From Methyloceanibacter sp. wino2 (GTDB lineage Bacteria; Pseudomonadota; Alphaproteobacteria; Rhizobiales; Methyloligellaceae): DNA of 64,000 nt. The position numbers and the translations under genes were made by a program. Shown one piece after another: positions 34,516 through 45,141 of this stretch. Within the stretch, counting starts at the first letter, position 1; each line of letters opens with the position of its first letter. Where the stretch lies: contig NZ_CP028960.1 of NCBI RefSeq assembly GCF_003071365.1, positions 2,524,501 to 2,588,500 on the forward strand, given 5' to 3'. A model generated the notes under the pieces. The model searched no databases, was not told the DNA's origin, and was given only the letters and a program-made list of their open reading frames with translations.

Positions 34516-37383
34516 CTACTGCCCCAACCTTTCCAGCAGCGCAGGCACGTGGACCTGGTCCGCCTTGTAGTTGCCGGTGAGGGCATACATGACGAGATTG
34601 ACACCTGCGCGGAACGACATCTCGCGCTGGAGCTCACCGCCGGGCACCACCGGGTAGAGCGGGCGGTTGCTGTCATCCAGCGCCCAGGCGCTGGCAAAAT
34701 CGTTGGACGTGACCACGACGGAACTCACACCGTCCGTACGCCGCGCACGTGCATTGCGTTCCGCCTCGTTGGCCGGTTCCGCCTCGACCCACAGCGATCC
34801 GCCGTCCCAGCGGCCCGGGAAGCTGTTCATCAGATAGAACGACCGCGTCAGCACGTGATTGCCGGGCACGGGCTCGAGCGCGGGAAGGTCGAGCCGGCCG
34901 ATCAGGCGGGTCAGCGCCTTGCCCTGGCTGCCACCATAGGCCACGCGCTCCTGGTCGCGCGTGTCGAACACGATCATGCCGCCTTGCTTCATATAGGCGT
35001 CGACCTTGGCGAGTGTCTCGTCCGACAACGATTCGGCATCTTCGCGCACCGGCCAGTACAGCACCGGGAAGAACGACAGATCGTCGGTTTCGATGTCGAC
35101 GCCCATCGGCGCGCCCGGCTCAAGCGCGGTACGGGCGCCAAGCACTTTGCTGAGACCCAAGAGGCCGTCCTGGCTGGTGCGGTCGATCCGGCTGTCGCCG
35201 GTCAGGACATAGGCGAGGCGCGTCTTGAGCGTTGCGTTGAGGGCAAACTCCTCCGCGTCCGCGTCGGACTTGGCCGCTGTTTCGACGGTGTCGGTGTCCT
35301 GCGCTTGTGCGGCATGAGGCGCCGCGCCGGCCGCGGCGAGCAGCATCGCAAACACCATTGCAGCCGTCGCCCGGTGCGGCCTGCGGAAGCCGAGGCCGGT
35401 GCTCAGCGCGAGCACGGCAAGAATATCGAGTGCGAAGAGGCCGAGTGCCGCCAGATAAAGCCAGGGCTCAAGCGCGAACGGCTTCTTCAATGTGTAGAAG
35501 CCGACCGTACTCGCGCCTGCCACATCCGGAAGGGGTACGAATTTCGTGTCGGTCTTGACGATGTTCAGCGCGCGGGCCTGACCGGAAGGACCGTAATAGC
35601 CCGGCGGGTGATCAGGACCGGCGACCGTCTTGGCGAATTGATCGGGCGCGATGGGAGCGGCGTTCAGAGGCGGCGGCACGAGCTGGCCGAACCCGTCGAG
35701 GGTCTGAACCGGCGCGAGCGCCGTCGTCGCGGCACGGCGCGGCGTATCCGCGGCGGCATCGGCCGTCCCGTCGCCCTCATCGGTCGAGGAAAGGATCTGG
35801 CTCGGGCCGAGGGCCATCGTCTGGCGCAGCATCTGCACGAACAGGCCTGATAGCGGCAGGTTCGACCAGTCGGAGTTCGCGGTGACGTGGAACAGGACGA
35901 CCCAGCCGTCGCCTTGGCGCTTTGCGGTGACGAGCGGCGTGCCGTCGGTCAGCGTCGCCCAAATCTCCGCGTCCATGGTGACGGCGGGGTCGGCGAGGAC
36001 TTGGCGATTCACTCGGATGTCTTCGGGCACGTCGAGACCGTAGAACGGGCTTTTGTCCTCGAAGGGCGAGAGCGGTTGCGGCGTGCCCCAAGAGAGGGCG
36101 CCGCCGAGCGACCGGCCGCCGCGACGCAGCGCGACGGGCAAGAGTTCGTCGCCGCCTTGCTCGAGACGTGGGCCGGCAAAACGGATCAGGACACCGCCCT
36201 TGTCGAGCCAGGCTTCCAGCTCCTCCTGGGTCGCCGGCGTGAGCCGCCCGATATCGGCCAGCACGATGGTGGAGACGCGCTGCTTGTCGATCAGGTCGTT
36301 GATGGCGGTGGCGACGTTGGCTTCGGTCGGAATGAGCACGTCCGCGTAGGGCGACAGGGCCCGCTCCACATAATAGAGCGGCGACAGGAGCGGCTGGGCT
36401 TCCTCTTGCGATTCGCCGGAGACGATGCCGACGCGATGCCATTGGGATTGCGCGTCCAAGAGATGCACGGCGCTCGCGGAGCGCTGCCCCTTGATCTGCA
36501 GGCGCGCGACCTGATTGCGGATTTCGAGCGGCAGGTCGAAGGGGGCGATGGCTTCGGTCTCGCCGCGCTTGATCGTGAAGGGCGCTTCACCCAGCGGTTC
36601 GCCCCGTGCCGTTACGGCCCGAATGGTTCCCGAAATCGGTCCCTCGGCTCCGGCGACGACCCGGCCGGCGAGCGTGCCACCTTCGGCGCGGGCATGTCCG
36701 ACGCCCAGCGGCGTCTCCAGCGGGCCGGGCTTCAGCACCGTCAGGCCGCCGCCGTCGGCGAGCGTGCCGAGCCAGGACGCGAAGTCCTCGGCATGGCCGT
36801 AGTCCAGGCCGTCGCTCAGCCAAATCACGCTGTAGCCGGAGGTTTCCTTCAGGGCTTCCTTCATCGTCGCGGTGACGGCTTCCCGATCCGGCGCGAAGGG
36901 CTGGGGCACGAGCCCGGCGATGCGCTCGCGGACGGCGTCGGCAGGCAGTGCCTCGCCGATCTCGTCGGTGGCGGCCGTCGGCACGATCAGCACGTTGCGG
37001 TCGCCCCGGTCGGCGCGGTCGATCGCGGCCTCGATGGCTTCGCGCCGTGCGTTCCAATACGCCGCCGAGGCCCAGCCATTGTCGACCACGAGGAGCATGG
37101 TGCCCTCGCCGGTGAAACGGCCCTCGTCGGGATTGATGACGGGCCGCGCGAGGGCGAGGATCAACAATGCGGCCAGCAGCATCCGCATCAGGGTCAACCA
37201 CCAGGGGCTGCGGGCCGGCGTCTCTTCGGTGGGCTTTAGCTCGGCGAGCAGGCGGGTCGGCGGAAACTCGACCACCTTCGGGCTCGGCGGGGTGAAGCGC
37301 AGCAGCCACCAGATGGCGGGCAGTGCCGCCAGGGCCAATAAAATCCAAGGCTGCATGAAGCCGATGGGGCCGAGCGTCATCAT
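34516..37383 (-). CDS. DUF4159 / aerotolerance-regulator N-terminal (BatA-like) membrane protein
   Basis: 955 residues. Residues 1 to about 85 match the BatA N-terminal domain with two membrane helices (WILLALAALPAIWWLL and LMRMLLAALLILALA). A vWA-like region follows, apparently degenerate (MLLVVDNGWASAA lacks DxSxS). Further helices lie around residues 655-705, and the C-terminal part (about 745-955) is a DUF4159 domain (RLAYVLTGDSRID, FFPVLYWPV, GGMIVFDTRDQE). The start ATG-ATG overlaps the DUF58 stop, so the two are translationally coupled. Known family relatives are linked to envelope or oxygen stress, but no biochemical role is established. Confidence 0.85.
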   Translation of the reverse strand: MMTLGPIGFMQPWILLALAALPAIWWLLRFTPPSPKVVEFPPTRLLAELKPTEETPARSPWWLTLMRMLLAALLILALARPVINPDEGRFTGEGTMLLVVDNGWASAAYWNARREAIEAAIDRADRGDRNVLIVPTAATDEIGEALPADAVRERIAGLVPQPFAPDREAVTATMKEALKETSGYSVIWLSDGLDYGHAEDFASWLGTLADGGGLTVLKPGPLETPLGVGHARAEGGTLAGRVVAGAEGPISGTIRAVTARGEPLGEAPFTIKRGETEAIAPFDLPLEIRNQVARLQIKGQRSASAVHLLDAQSQWHRVGIVSGESQEEAQPLLSPLYYVERALSPYADVLIPTEANVATAINDLIDKQRVSTIVLADIGRLTPATQEELEAWLDKGGVLIRFAGPRLEQGGDELLPVALRRGGRSLGGALSWGTPQPLSPFEDKSPFYGLDVPEDIRVNRQVLADPAVTMDAEIWATLTDGTPLVTAKRQGDGWVVLFHVTANSDWSNLPLSGLFVQMLRQTMALGPSQILSSTDEGDGTADAAADTPRRAATTALAPVQTLDGFGQLVPPPLNAAPIAPDQFAKTVAGPDHPPGYYGPSGQARALNIVKTDTKFVPLPDVAGASTVGFYTLKKPFALEPWLYLAALGLFALDILAVLALSTGLGFRRPHRATAAMVFAMLLAAAGAAPHAAQAQDTDTVETAAKSDADAEEFALNATLKTRLAYVLTGDSRIDRTSQDGLLGLSKVLGARTALEPGAPMGVDIETDDLSFFPVLYWPVREDAESLSDETLAKVDAYMKQGGMIVFDTRDQERVAYGGSQGKALTRLIGRLDLPALEPVPGNHVLTRSFYLMNSFPGRWDGGSLWVEAEPANEAERNARARRTDGVSSVVVTSNDFASAWALDDSNRPLYPVVPGGELQREMSFRAGVNLVMYALTGNYKADQVHVPALLERLGQ

Positions 37384-38333
37384 GAGCCGGCTCCCTTTGC
37401 GGCCGGCGCCGTTTCAGCCGTGGCGCGCGCCGCGCGATAGCGGTAGTCGCGCTCCTGGCCGGCGAGCTGACCATGGATGGCGAGCAACACTTCTTCGGCG
37501 GGCCGATCGGTATGGTGCACGACGAAGGACCAGCCGAGTTGACGGGCGACCTCCTGCAGGTCGAGACGATGGCGCTCGATCCGCTTCTGATATTTTTCGC
37601 GAAGGTCTTCGGCGCGGCCCGCGATCATGGTCGCACCGCCTTCGGAGGCTTCGAACTCCGTCCGCCCCGAATAGGGCAGGGTCTCTTCGGCGGGATCGAG
37701 AATCTGAACCAGATGACCGCGCACGCCTTGGCTGGCGATCTGGTGGAAGCGTTCGACCATCTCGTCGATCGGCTCGAGGAAATCGGAAAACAGAACGCAC
37801 TCGGAAAAGCGGTTAAGGCGCGCGGGCGGCGGCAGGCTGTCGTCCGCCGTTTCGCTGAGAAGAACTTCGGCGACCTTGCGGCTTGCAAACCGGCCCGAGG
37901 ACGGCGCGCGGCCCATGAGGCCGATGCGTTCTCCGGCGCGCGCCAGCAGTTCTGTCAGCCCGAGCGCCAGCACGACAGCGCGGCTCTCCTTCGAGGTCTT
38001 CGACAAAAACGACCGGAACCGCATGGACGGCGACAGGTCAAGCCAGAGCCACACCGTGTGCGCCGCTTCCCATTCGCGTTCGCGGACAAACAGCCGGTCG
38101 GAGCTTGCCGAGCGGCGCCAGTCGATCGCAGCCTCGGCGTCGTTCACGTCGAAATGCCGGAATTGCCAGAAGGTCTCGCCGGGTCCAGGCCGGCGGCGGC
38201 CATGAGTGCCGTGCGTCACGGTGTGAGCGACACGGCGCGCCTCGACGAGAAGCGCAGGCATGCGCGCCGCAAGCCCGTGGGCTTCGGCCTCTTCCGTCAG
38301 AAACGGTTGAAGCGCTGCGCGTGCGTTTGCCAC
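37380..38333 (-). CDS. DUF58 domain protein of the MoxR operon
   Basis: About 317 residues starting from a GTG at 38333, eight bases after the moxR stop. The DUF58 core is seen in FWQFRHFDVNDAEAAIDWRRSAS (in part: HFDVNDAEAAIDWRRSA) followed by a vWA-type MIDAS sequence DLSPSM and the FSDFLEP region. The frame is open far upstream (to 38885), but that part is Arg/Pro-rich antisense-like sequence overlapping moxR and is not protein-like. DUF58 proteins are regular partners of MoxR AAA+ ATPases and are thought to be substrates or adaptors. Confidence 0.85.
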   Translation of the reverse strand: MANARAALQPFLTEEAEAHGLAARMPALLVEARRVAHTVTHGTHGRRRPGPGETFWQFRHFDVNDAEAAIDWRRSASSDRLFVREREWEAAHTVWLWLDLSPSMRFRSFLSKTSKESRAVVLALGLTELLARAGERIGLMGRAPSSGRFASRKVAEVLLSETADDSLPPPARLNRFSECVLFSDFLEPIDEMVERFHQIASQGVRGHLVQILDPAEETLPYSGRTEFEASEGGATMIAGRAEDLREKYQKRIERHRLDLQEVARQLGWSFVVHHTDRPAEEVLLAIHGQLAGQERDYRYRAARATAETAPAAKGAGS

Positions 38334-38341
38334 CGCAAGGC

Positions 38342-39336
38342 CTACTTCAGCGGCTCGATGAGCCTTGCCATCATGTCGCTCATCTCGATCCCTTCGGCGC
38401 GGGCGGCGAAGGTCAGCGACATGCGGTGCTTCAAGACAGGTTCGGCGAGGTCGATCACGTCGTCCACGGACGGGGCCAGGCGGCCTTCCATCATGGCCTT
38501 GGCGCGGACGGCCAGCATCAGCGCTTGGCTCGCGCGCGGGCCCGGGCCCCAGGCGATCATCTCGTCCAAGGTCTGGTCGATGCCCGTGCCGGGACGGGCG
38601 GAGCGGACGAGCTTCAGAATCGCGTCCACGACTTGATCGCCCACGGGCAACTGGCGCACCAGGCGCTGCGCGACCATCAGTTCCTCGCGGACAGGATCGT
38701 CTTGAGCTTGCGCTCCTCGGTGCCGGTGGTGGCGAAGAGCATGCGCCGCTCGGACTCGGCATCAGGGTAGGACACGTCGATCTGCAGCAGGAAGCGGTCG
38801 AGCTGCGCCTCGGGCAGCGGATAGGTGCCTTCCTGCTCCAGCGGGTTCTGGGTCGCGAGCACGTGGAAGGGCAACGGTACGTCATGACGGACGCCGGCCA
38901 TGGTCACGTGATGCTCCTGCATGGCCTGCAGCAGAGCCGACTGCGTCTTGGGGCTCGCGCGGTTGATTTCGTCGGCCATCAGAAGCTGGGTGAAGATCGG
39001 TCCTTTGACGAAGCGGAACTCGCGCTTGCCGCTCGCATCTTCTTCAAGGACTTCGGAACCCACGATGTCGGAGGGCATCAGGTCCGGCGTGAACTGAATG
39101 CGCTTGTTCTCGAGACCGAGCACGGCGCCCAGCGTTTCGACGAGGCTCGTCTTCGCAAGACCCGGCACACCGATAAGGAGGGCGTGCCCGCCCGAGAGCA
39201 ACGTCACCAGCGCCAAGTCAATGACCCGCTCCTGACCGAAGATGACGGACGAGGTCGCCTCGCGTACATCCTGGATTTTGCTTCCGATTTCGTCGAGGCG
39301 GTCGACGAGCTGGGGCTCCGATTCAAGTGTGGTCAT
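38342..39336 (-). pseudogene. MoxR-family AAA+ ATPase, frame broken by one missing base
   Basis: The N-terminal 219 residues read as a standard MoxR ATPase: Walker A region GVPGLAKTSLVETL, Walker [20 protein letters not shown], sensor 1 VLATQNPLEQEGTYPLPEAQLDRF. After TILSA the frame stops at once (38677). The rest (MVAQRLVRQLPVGD through SLTFAARAEG, the lid domain) is in the next frame and ends at 38342. Inserting one G at 38687 (coding strand GCGAGG to GCGGAGG) restores ILSAEELMVAQR and a 331-residue protein, the normal size. First gene of the four-gene operon. With the frame broken the C-terminal lid would be lost or made separately from an internal ATG at 38677. Confidence 0.9.
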
Positions 39337-39506
39337 GACTGTCTTATCTACATTTCCGTTGGGGTGAATCCACAAGGTGGAGGAAAAATAGGGCTAAAGT
39401 CGTATGGAAGCAGAACACTTTGGCCGGCAATCGGATCACAATCCCTTGTTTGTGTCTCTTAAGTTCTTTCTTGCGAACACAAGGTCGTTTTGGGCTGAAT
39501 ACGACA

Positions 39507-40049
39507 ATGCCTAAAAAGTACTCCCAAGGACTCGTAGCATCTGCCAGTGATGGCGGCAAACAGGCCAAGCCATCATTGCCAAAGCTTAATGTTTGCGGGG
39601 ATATCGGCCTAAAAATCACCCGCGACGGCACCTGGTTCTACGAGGGCTCGCCGATCGGGCGGAAGCCTCTCGTGAAGCTGTTTTCGACCGTGCTGAGGCG
39701 CGAGGACGACGGGTTCTACCTCGTCACGCCCGTGGAGAAAGTGCCGATCGAAGTCGAGGGCGAGCCGTTCATCGCGATCTCCATGACGCGGGACGGAGAA
39801 GGGCCCGACCAGCGTCTCACCTTCACCACCAATGTGGATGATGAAGTCACCGCGGGCCCCGAACACCCGATCGGATTTCGCGCCGAGCCGGAGGGCGGGC
39901 AGGCACCCTACGTGGAGGTGCGGAACGGGCTGCGGGCCCAGCTCTCGCGCGCGGTCTATTACGAGCTCGCCGAGTTGACCGTGGAGACTGATGAGGGGCC
40001 GGGCGTTTGGAGTTGCGGCGCGTTCTTTCCCTTTCCCATGGACGAGTGA
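39507..40049 (+). CDS. DUF1285 domain protein
   Basis: 180 residues. Matches the DUF1285 family (CGDIGLKITRDGTWFYEGSPIGRKPLVKLFS, quoted in parts: ITRDGTWFYEGSPIGR and LVKLFSTVLRREDDGFYLV), a small alpha/beta protein common in alphaproteobacteria, of unknown function. It diverges from moxR, with 170 bases between starts, and is followed by the DUF6111 and CCA-adding enzyme genes on the same strand. The ATG at 39507 has no good ribosome-binding site, so the start may be slightly different. Confidence 0.85.
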   Translation: MPKKYSQGLVASASDGGKQAKPSLPKLNVCGDIGLKITRDGTWFYEGSPIGRKPLVKLFSTVLRREDDGFYLVTPVEKVPIEVEGEPFIAISMTRDGEGPDQRLTFTTNVDDEVTAGPEHPIGFRAEPEGGQAPYVEVRNGLRAQLSRAVYYELAELTVETDEGPGVWSCGAFFPFPMDE

Positions 40050-40162
40050 GGCTAGCCGCGGGGAAAGCGCGCTCGCAATGTGCGTGAGCCGCCGTTAAGC
40101 TTGCGCACAACGGCGCGCGTAGAAAGCCACCAACAGCCGACCAGGGGAGACTGCCGAACGCG

Positions 40163-40423
40163 ATGTTGCGCATTGTTCTCATCAACATCCTGTTGTTTCT
40201 GCTGCCTTTCCTGATCTACGCGGCCTATGTGGTATGGGTGAAGGGCGTCGCGCCCAATCGTGCCATGGCCGGTGCGCCGTTCCTCTGGCTCATCCTTGCC
40301 GGCCTTGTCGTCCTGTTCATCGGGCTGCTCACGCTGGTGGAGTTCACCGGCGGTGATCGCGAAGGCAGTTACCAGCCGTCGGTTCTTGAAGACGGCGTCA
40401 TCAAACCGGGCGGGATCGATTGA
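40163..40423 (+). CDS. DUF6111 small membrane protein
   Basis: 86 residues with two transmembrane helices (about 4-24 and 40-62) and the internal KGVAPNRAMAGAPFLWL loop. This matches the DUF6111 family found next to the CCA-adding enzyme gene in many alphaproteobacteria. It is 45 bases upstream of that gene. Function unknown. Confidence 0.8.
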   Translation: MLRIVLINILLFLLPFLIYAAYVVWVKGVAPNRAMAGAPFLWLILAGLVVLFIGLLTLVEFTGGDREGSYQPSVLEDGVIKPGGID

Positions 40424-40468
40424 CTTTTGCCCGTCCTGTCGGACCAACCGCCATTCGGATCAACCGCC

Positions 40469-41746
40469 ATGGCCGAACACGACACACCGCAAGACGTGCC
40501 CCAGGACCTGCCGCCGCCTTCGCTCGACGGGGCCGCGTGGCTCGCACGCCCTGAGACGGTCCGCGTGTTCGCGGCGCTTTCGGGCGAGACGGGCGCCACC
40601 CGTGCCGTGGGCGGGGCCGTGCGCAATGCGCTGCTCGGGTTGCCGGTCGCGGATGTGGACTTCGCCACGACGATCCATCCTGAGGCTGTCATCGCGCGGG
40701 CGCGCAAGGCCGGCCTCAAGGCTATCCCGACGGGACTTCCCCATGGGACGGTGACGGTGGTCGCCGACGGCGTCTCCTTCGAGGTCACGACGCTGCGCCG
40801 CGACGTGGAGACGTTCGGACGCCATGCCACGGTCGCGTTCACCGAGGATTGGGCGGAAGATGCGGCGCGACGGGACTTCACGATCAACGCGCTCTACGCA
40901 GGCGCGGACGGGACGCTGTTCGACCCGCTCGGCGGCTATCCGGATCTCGTTGCCGGGCGCGTGCGCTTCATCGGCGACGCTGTTTTGCGCATCAAGGAAG
41001 ACTATCTGCGCATTCTGCGCTTCTTCCGTTTCAACGCGTCCTTTGGCTGGGGCGCGTTCGATGCGGAAGGCTTGTCGGCCTGCGTGCGCGAACGTGCTGG
41101 CCTGCGCCAGCTATCGGCGGAACGCGTGGCGAGCGAGCTGAAGCGTCTGCTTGTCGCGCCGCGCGCGTATGAAGCGGTGTATGTCTTGTTCGCCTTCGGG
41201 CTGCTCTGCGACATCCTTGGGGCCGTGCCGCGCCTATCCCGTTTCGCGCGTCTCATCGAGATCGAGGCGGCGCTCGATCGCGAGCCCAACGCCATTTTGC
41301 GGCTCGCGGCCCTTGCGATCTTCATTCCCGAGGACGCCAAGCGGCTTGCGCGCCGTTTCAAGCTCTCCAATGCGGAGCGGGCTCTGCTCGCGCTGGCCGG
41401 TGTGCCGTTCGACGAGGCGTTGCCGAGCGAGGCCGCGGCCAAGCGCAAGCTCTACCGGCTGGGCCCTGAAAACTATGCTTCGCGGATGCTGCTGGCCTGG
41501 GCGACCAGCGATGCGCCCGCCACCGATCCCGATTGGCGCCGTGCGGCGACGCTGGCCGAGCGCTGGGAACCCCCGGTCTTTCCGTTGCGCGGACCCGACA
41601 TCACGGCGCTAGGCCCGTTCTCCGGCCCCGCGATCGGCGAGATGCTGCGCGCGGCCGAGCAGTGCTGGATCGATGGTGGCTTCAAGGAAGATCGAGATGG
41701 GCTACTGGCGATCGCCGGGAAGCTGGCCGCGGCCCGCGACGCGTAG
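40469..41746 (+). CDS. cca: CCA tRNA nucleotidyltransferase / poly(A) polymerase-family protein
   Basis: 425 residues, class II nucleotidyltransferase that adds or repairs the CCA end of tRNAs. The head domain shows GGAVRNALLG, catalytic DVDFATT (DxD) and the RRDFTINALY motif; the neck shows EDYLRILRFFRFNASFG. The C-terminal body is less conserved, as usual. The ATG at 40469 is preferred to the TTG at 40427. A strong terminator follows the stop. It shares its operon with the DUF6111 gene. Confidence 0.92.
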   Translation: MAEHDTPQDVPQDLPPPSLDGAAWLARPETVRVFAALSGETGATRAVGGAVRNALLGLPVADVDFATTIHPEAVIARARKAGLKAIPTGLPHGTVTVVADGVSFEVTTLRRDVETFGRHATVAFTEDWAEDAARRDFTINALYAGADGTLFDPLGGYPDLVAGRVRFIGDAVLRIKEDYLRILRFFRFNASFGWGAFDAEGLSACVRERAGLRQLSAERVASELKRLLVAPRAYEAVYVLFAFGLLCDILGAVPRLSRFARLIEIEAALDREPNAILRLAALAIFIPEDAKRLARRFKLSNAERALLALAGVPFDEALPSEAAAKRKLYRLGPENYASRMLLAWATSDAPATDPDWRRAATLAERWEPPVFPLRGPDITALGPFSGPAIGEMLRAAEQCWIDGGFKEDRDGLLAIAGKLAAARDA

Positions 41747-41756
41747 CGCCAAGAAA

Positions 41757-41782
41757 AAAGCCGCGCCCGAAGGCGCGGCTTT
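41757..41782. terminator. Bidirectional terminator between cca and groEL
   Basis: A perfect 11-base-pair stem (AAAGCCGCGCC / GGCGCGGCTTT) with a CGAA loop, between convergent genes ending at 41746 and 41831. Confidence 0.85.
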
Positions 41783-41830
41783 CGCGTTTGTCGATGCGTT
41801 CCGAAAGAACGCGACGGAAAGGGTCCTGGC

Positions 41831-43513
<1,683 letters not shown>

Positions 43514-43580
43514 TCACACCCCGCGATTGCGGCAGTGCCCAGGCGGCGAAACGAATTGCGGTTGAGGCGGTAGGCTTTCG

Positions 43581-43898
43581 CTACGCTGCCTTCTTCTTCG
43601 AGGCGGTGGCTCCTTCGAGGACGCCGAGAATGTCGCTCTCCTTCATGATGAGAACGTCGTCGCCGTCGATCTTCACCTCGGTGCCCGACCACTTGCCGAA
43701 CAGCACACGATCGCCCACCTGGACGTCGAGCGGCTGAACCTGACCCTTGTCGTCGGCGACGCCCGGGCCCACGGCAACGACTTCACCCTGCTGCGGCTTT
43801 TCCTTGGCCGTGTCGGGAATGATGATGCCGCCAGCGGTCCGTTCGTCCTCATCGATCCGGCGCACAACGACGCGATCATGCAATGGACGAAACTTCAT
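43581..43898 (-). CDS. groS: Co-chaperonin GroES (10 kDa)
   Basis: 105 residues from the ATG at 43898 ([14 protein letters not shown]), with GGAGGAG upstream. The mobile loop ([20 protein letters not shown]) and the roof region are typical. It caps the GroEL ring. A CIRCE operator lies about 100 bases upstream. Confidence 0.97.
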   Translation of the reverse strand: MKFRPLHDRVVVRRIDEDERTAGGIIIPDTAKEKPQQGEVVAVGPGVADDKGQVQPLDVQVGDRVLFGKWSGTEVKIDGDDVLIMKESDILGVLEGATASKKKAA

Positions 43899-43980
43899 CT
43901 TGCTTACTCCTCCAGACAGATTGTCCAAAAATTGTCGTGAATCGAGGGCGTTACCCGAGAACCGGGTCCCTCTCGCACGC

Positions 43981-44009
43981 TATGTAGATGGGCTTCTTGG
44001 CACTTTCAA
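43981..44009 (-). promoter_or_regulatory. Candidate sigma-70 promoter of groESL
   Basis: On the minus strand a TTGAAA (-35, plus 44004-44009) and a TACATA (-10, plus 43981-43986) are separated by 17 bases. The -35 overlaps the proximal half of the CIRCE inverted repeat, which would let HrcA block RNA polymerase. Match to consensus is good for -35, only moderate for -10. Confidence 0.45.
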
Positions 44010-44023
44010 GGTGGGAGTGCCAA
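43997..44023 (-). promoter_or_regulatory. CIRCE operator (HrcA binding site)
   Basis: The minus strand reads TTGGCACTC, nine bases, AAGTGCCAA: an inverted repeat with the 9-9-9 geometry of CIRCE (consensus TTAGCACTC-N9-GAGTGCTAA), with one mismatch between arms. Located about 100 bases before groES, as expected for heat-shock control by the HrcA repressor. hrcA itself is not in the window. Confidence 0.85.
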
Positions 44024-44152
44024 AAAATCAGCACTCCCTGTCGTGTGCTGCCAATGCGCTGATATTGCTCAACAAATCGTCTGGACGGGCTCGGGGGTCG
44101 GTCCTAGCATCGACGAGTCAAAAACGCGACGAAAAATGGGGGACGAGAACCG

Positions 44153-44419
44153 ATGGATCAGGCCTTCGCCGATCAAATGGCTGGGTATTCTCTCACCACG
44201 GCCGAAATTCTCTACCGCTTGCCCGATCACCGGGAGCTTCTGCAGAGCTACGTCTGGCAGGATTTCGATCTCGCGCCGCGCTTCCCGCGGCTGTCCGAGT
44301 TTCTGGATTTCTGGCGCACCAGTCTGGAGGGCCCGCTCTACCGGGTGCGCGTGGCGCACAAGGCGCTGATCTCGCCCACGGAGTTCAGCTTCGTGGCGGG
44401 CGAATTGCAGGTTCACTAG
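44153..44419 (+). CDS. Usg-like family protein
   Basis: 88 residues matching the Usg family (GYSLTTAEILYRLPDHRELLQSYVWQDFDLAP, seen as LTTAEILYRLPDH and VWQDFDLAPRFPRL; C-terminal PTEFSFVAGEL). The family name comes from a gene upstream of trpF or trp operons in some proteobacteria; no trp gene is near here. Function unknown. A GGGGGACGAG precedes the ATG. Confidence 0.85.
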   Translation: MDQAFADQMAGYSLTTAEILYRLPDHRELLQSYVWQDFDLAPRFPRLSEFLDFWRTSLEGPLYRVRVAHKALISPTEFSFVAGELQVH

Positions 44420-44515
44420 GGCTCTCGTCCGGCATCCGCCGCTCGCCTTCATGCCCACGCCATGGCAAGCTCCCAACGACGCTAGGTGCGGTCGTGGGGC
44501 ATTGGGAGGGGCGAC

Positions 44516-45007
44516 ATGTGGCGATTCATCAAAGGATTCTTTTCCGGCATTCTGATCGGGCTGGTGCTGGGCCTCGGCCTCGGCATCTTTTTCTTCCCGT
44601 ACCTGTTCCCGCCGCCGGATGCGATGGAGACGCTCAACCGTAATGAGGCGGGCGCGCTCGTCGCCAAAGGCACGTTCATTCACGCCAATCCGTCAGACCC
44701 CGTCCATTACGGCAAGGGCGAGGTCAGCGTTTATCCGAAGACGGTATTTCTCGGCCAAGACTTCGAGGTCGGGCCGGGGCCCGACTACCACGTCTATCTC
44801 GTGCCCAAGGCCGACATCCGGTCGTCGGACGACGTGAAGGATACGATGTATGTGGACCTCGGACGCCTGCGGGCCTTCAAGGGCAGCCAGAACTACGCGA
44901 TCCCGGCGGGCGTCAATCTCAAGGACTTTCCGTCCGTGGTCATCTGGTGCCAGCAATTCGGTGTGCTGATCTCGCCGGCGGACCTCACGTTCGAGACCGG
45001 CACGTAA
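44516..45007 (+). CDS. DM13-domain protein with N-terminal membrane anchor
   Basis: 163 residues. A hydrophobic N-terminal helix (GFFSGILIGLVLGLGLGIFFF) anchors a periplasmic domain matching DM13 (ALVAKGTFIHANPSDPVHYGKGEV, in part; DYHVYLVPKADIRSSDDVK; VIWCQQFGVLISPADL). DM13 domains are proposed to bind redox-active groups via the conserved cysteine in the IWC motif, here Cys in VIWCQQF. GGGAGGGG precedes the ATG at 44516. No clear operon partner. Confidence 0.8.
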   Translation: MWRFIKGFFSGILIGLVLGLGLGIFFFPYLFPPPDAMETLNRNEAGALVAKGTFIHANPSDPVHYGKGEVSVYPKTVFLGQDFEVGPGPDYHVYLVPKADIRSSDDVKDTMYVDLGRLRAFKGSQNYAIPAGVNLKDFPSVVIWCQQFGVLISPADLTFETGT

Positions 45008-45141
45008 TCATGGCGAGCGGCTCGGAGGTGCCGCTCAAACTGTCGAATGGGGCGCGAGGGCAAAATTTCGTTAATGGCCCTTAACTTTCTGGATAGGGCG
45101 CTCCTGTATCAAGCGTGTTCAACCTCTTCTACCCAGAGGCG

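Noticed and set aside
32515-35850. Very long open frame on the plus strand opposite the vWA/DUF4159 genes
   Set aside because: The product is rich in Arg, His, Gly and Ala without domains, as expected opposite GC-rich genes; the minus-strand genes carry real motifs and membrane helices.
38334-38885. Upstream extension of the DUF58 frame
   Set aside because: The extension overlaps moxR and is not protein-like; the domain starts after the GTG at 38333.
44030-44055. Second CIRCE copy upstream of groESL
   Set aside because: AGCAC and GTGCT arms are present but separated by 10 rather than 13 bases.
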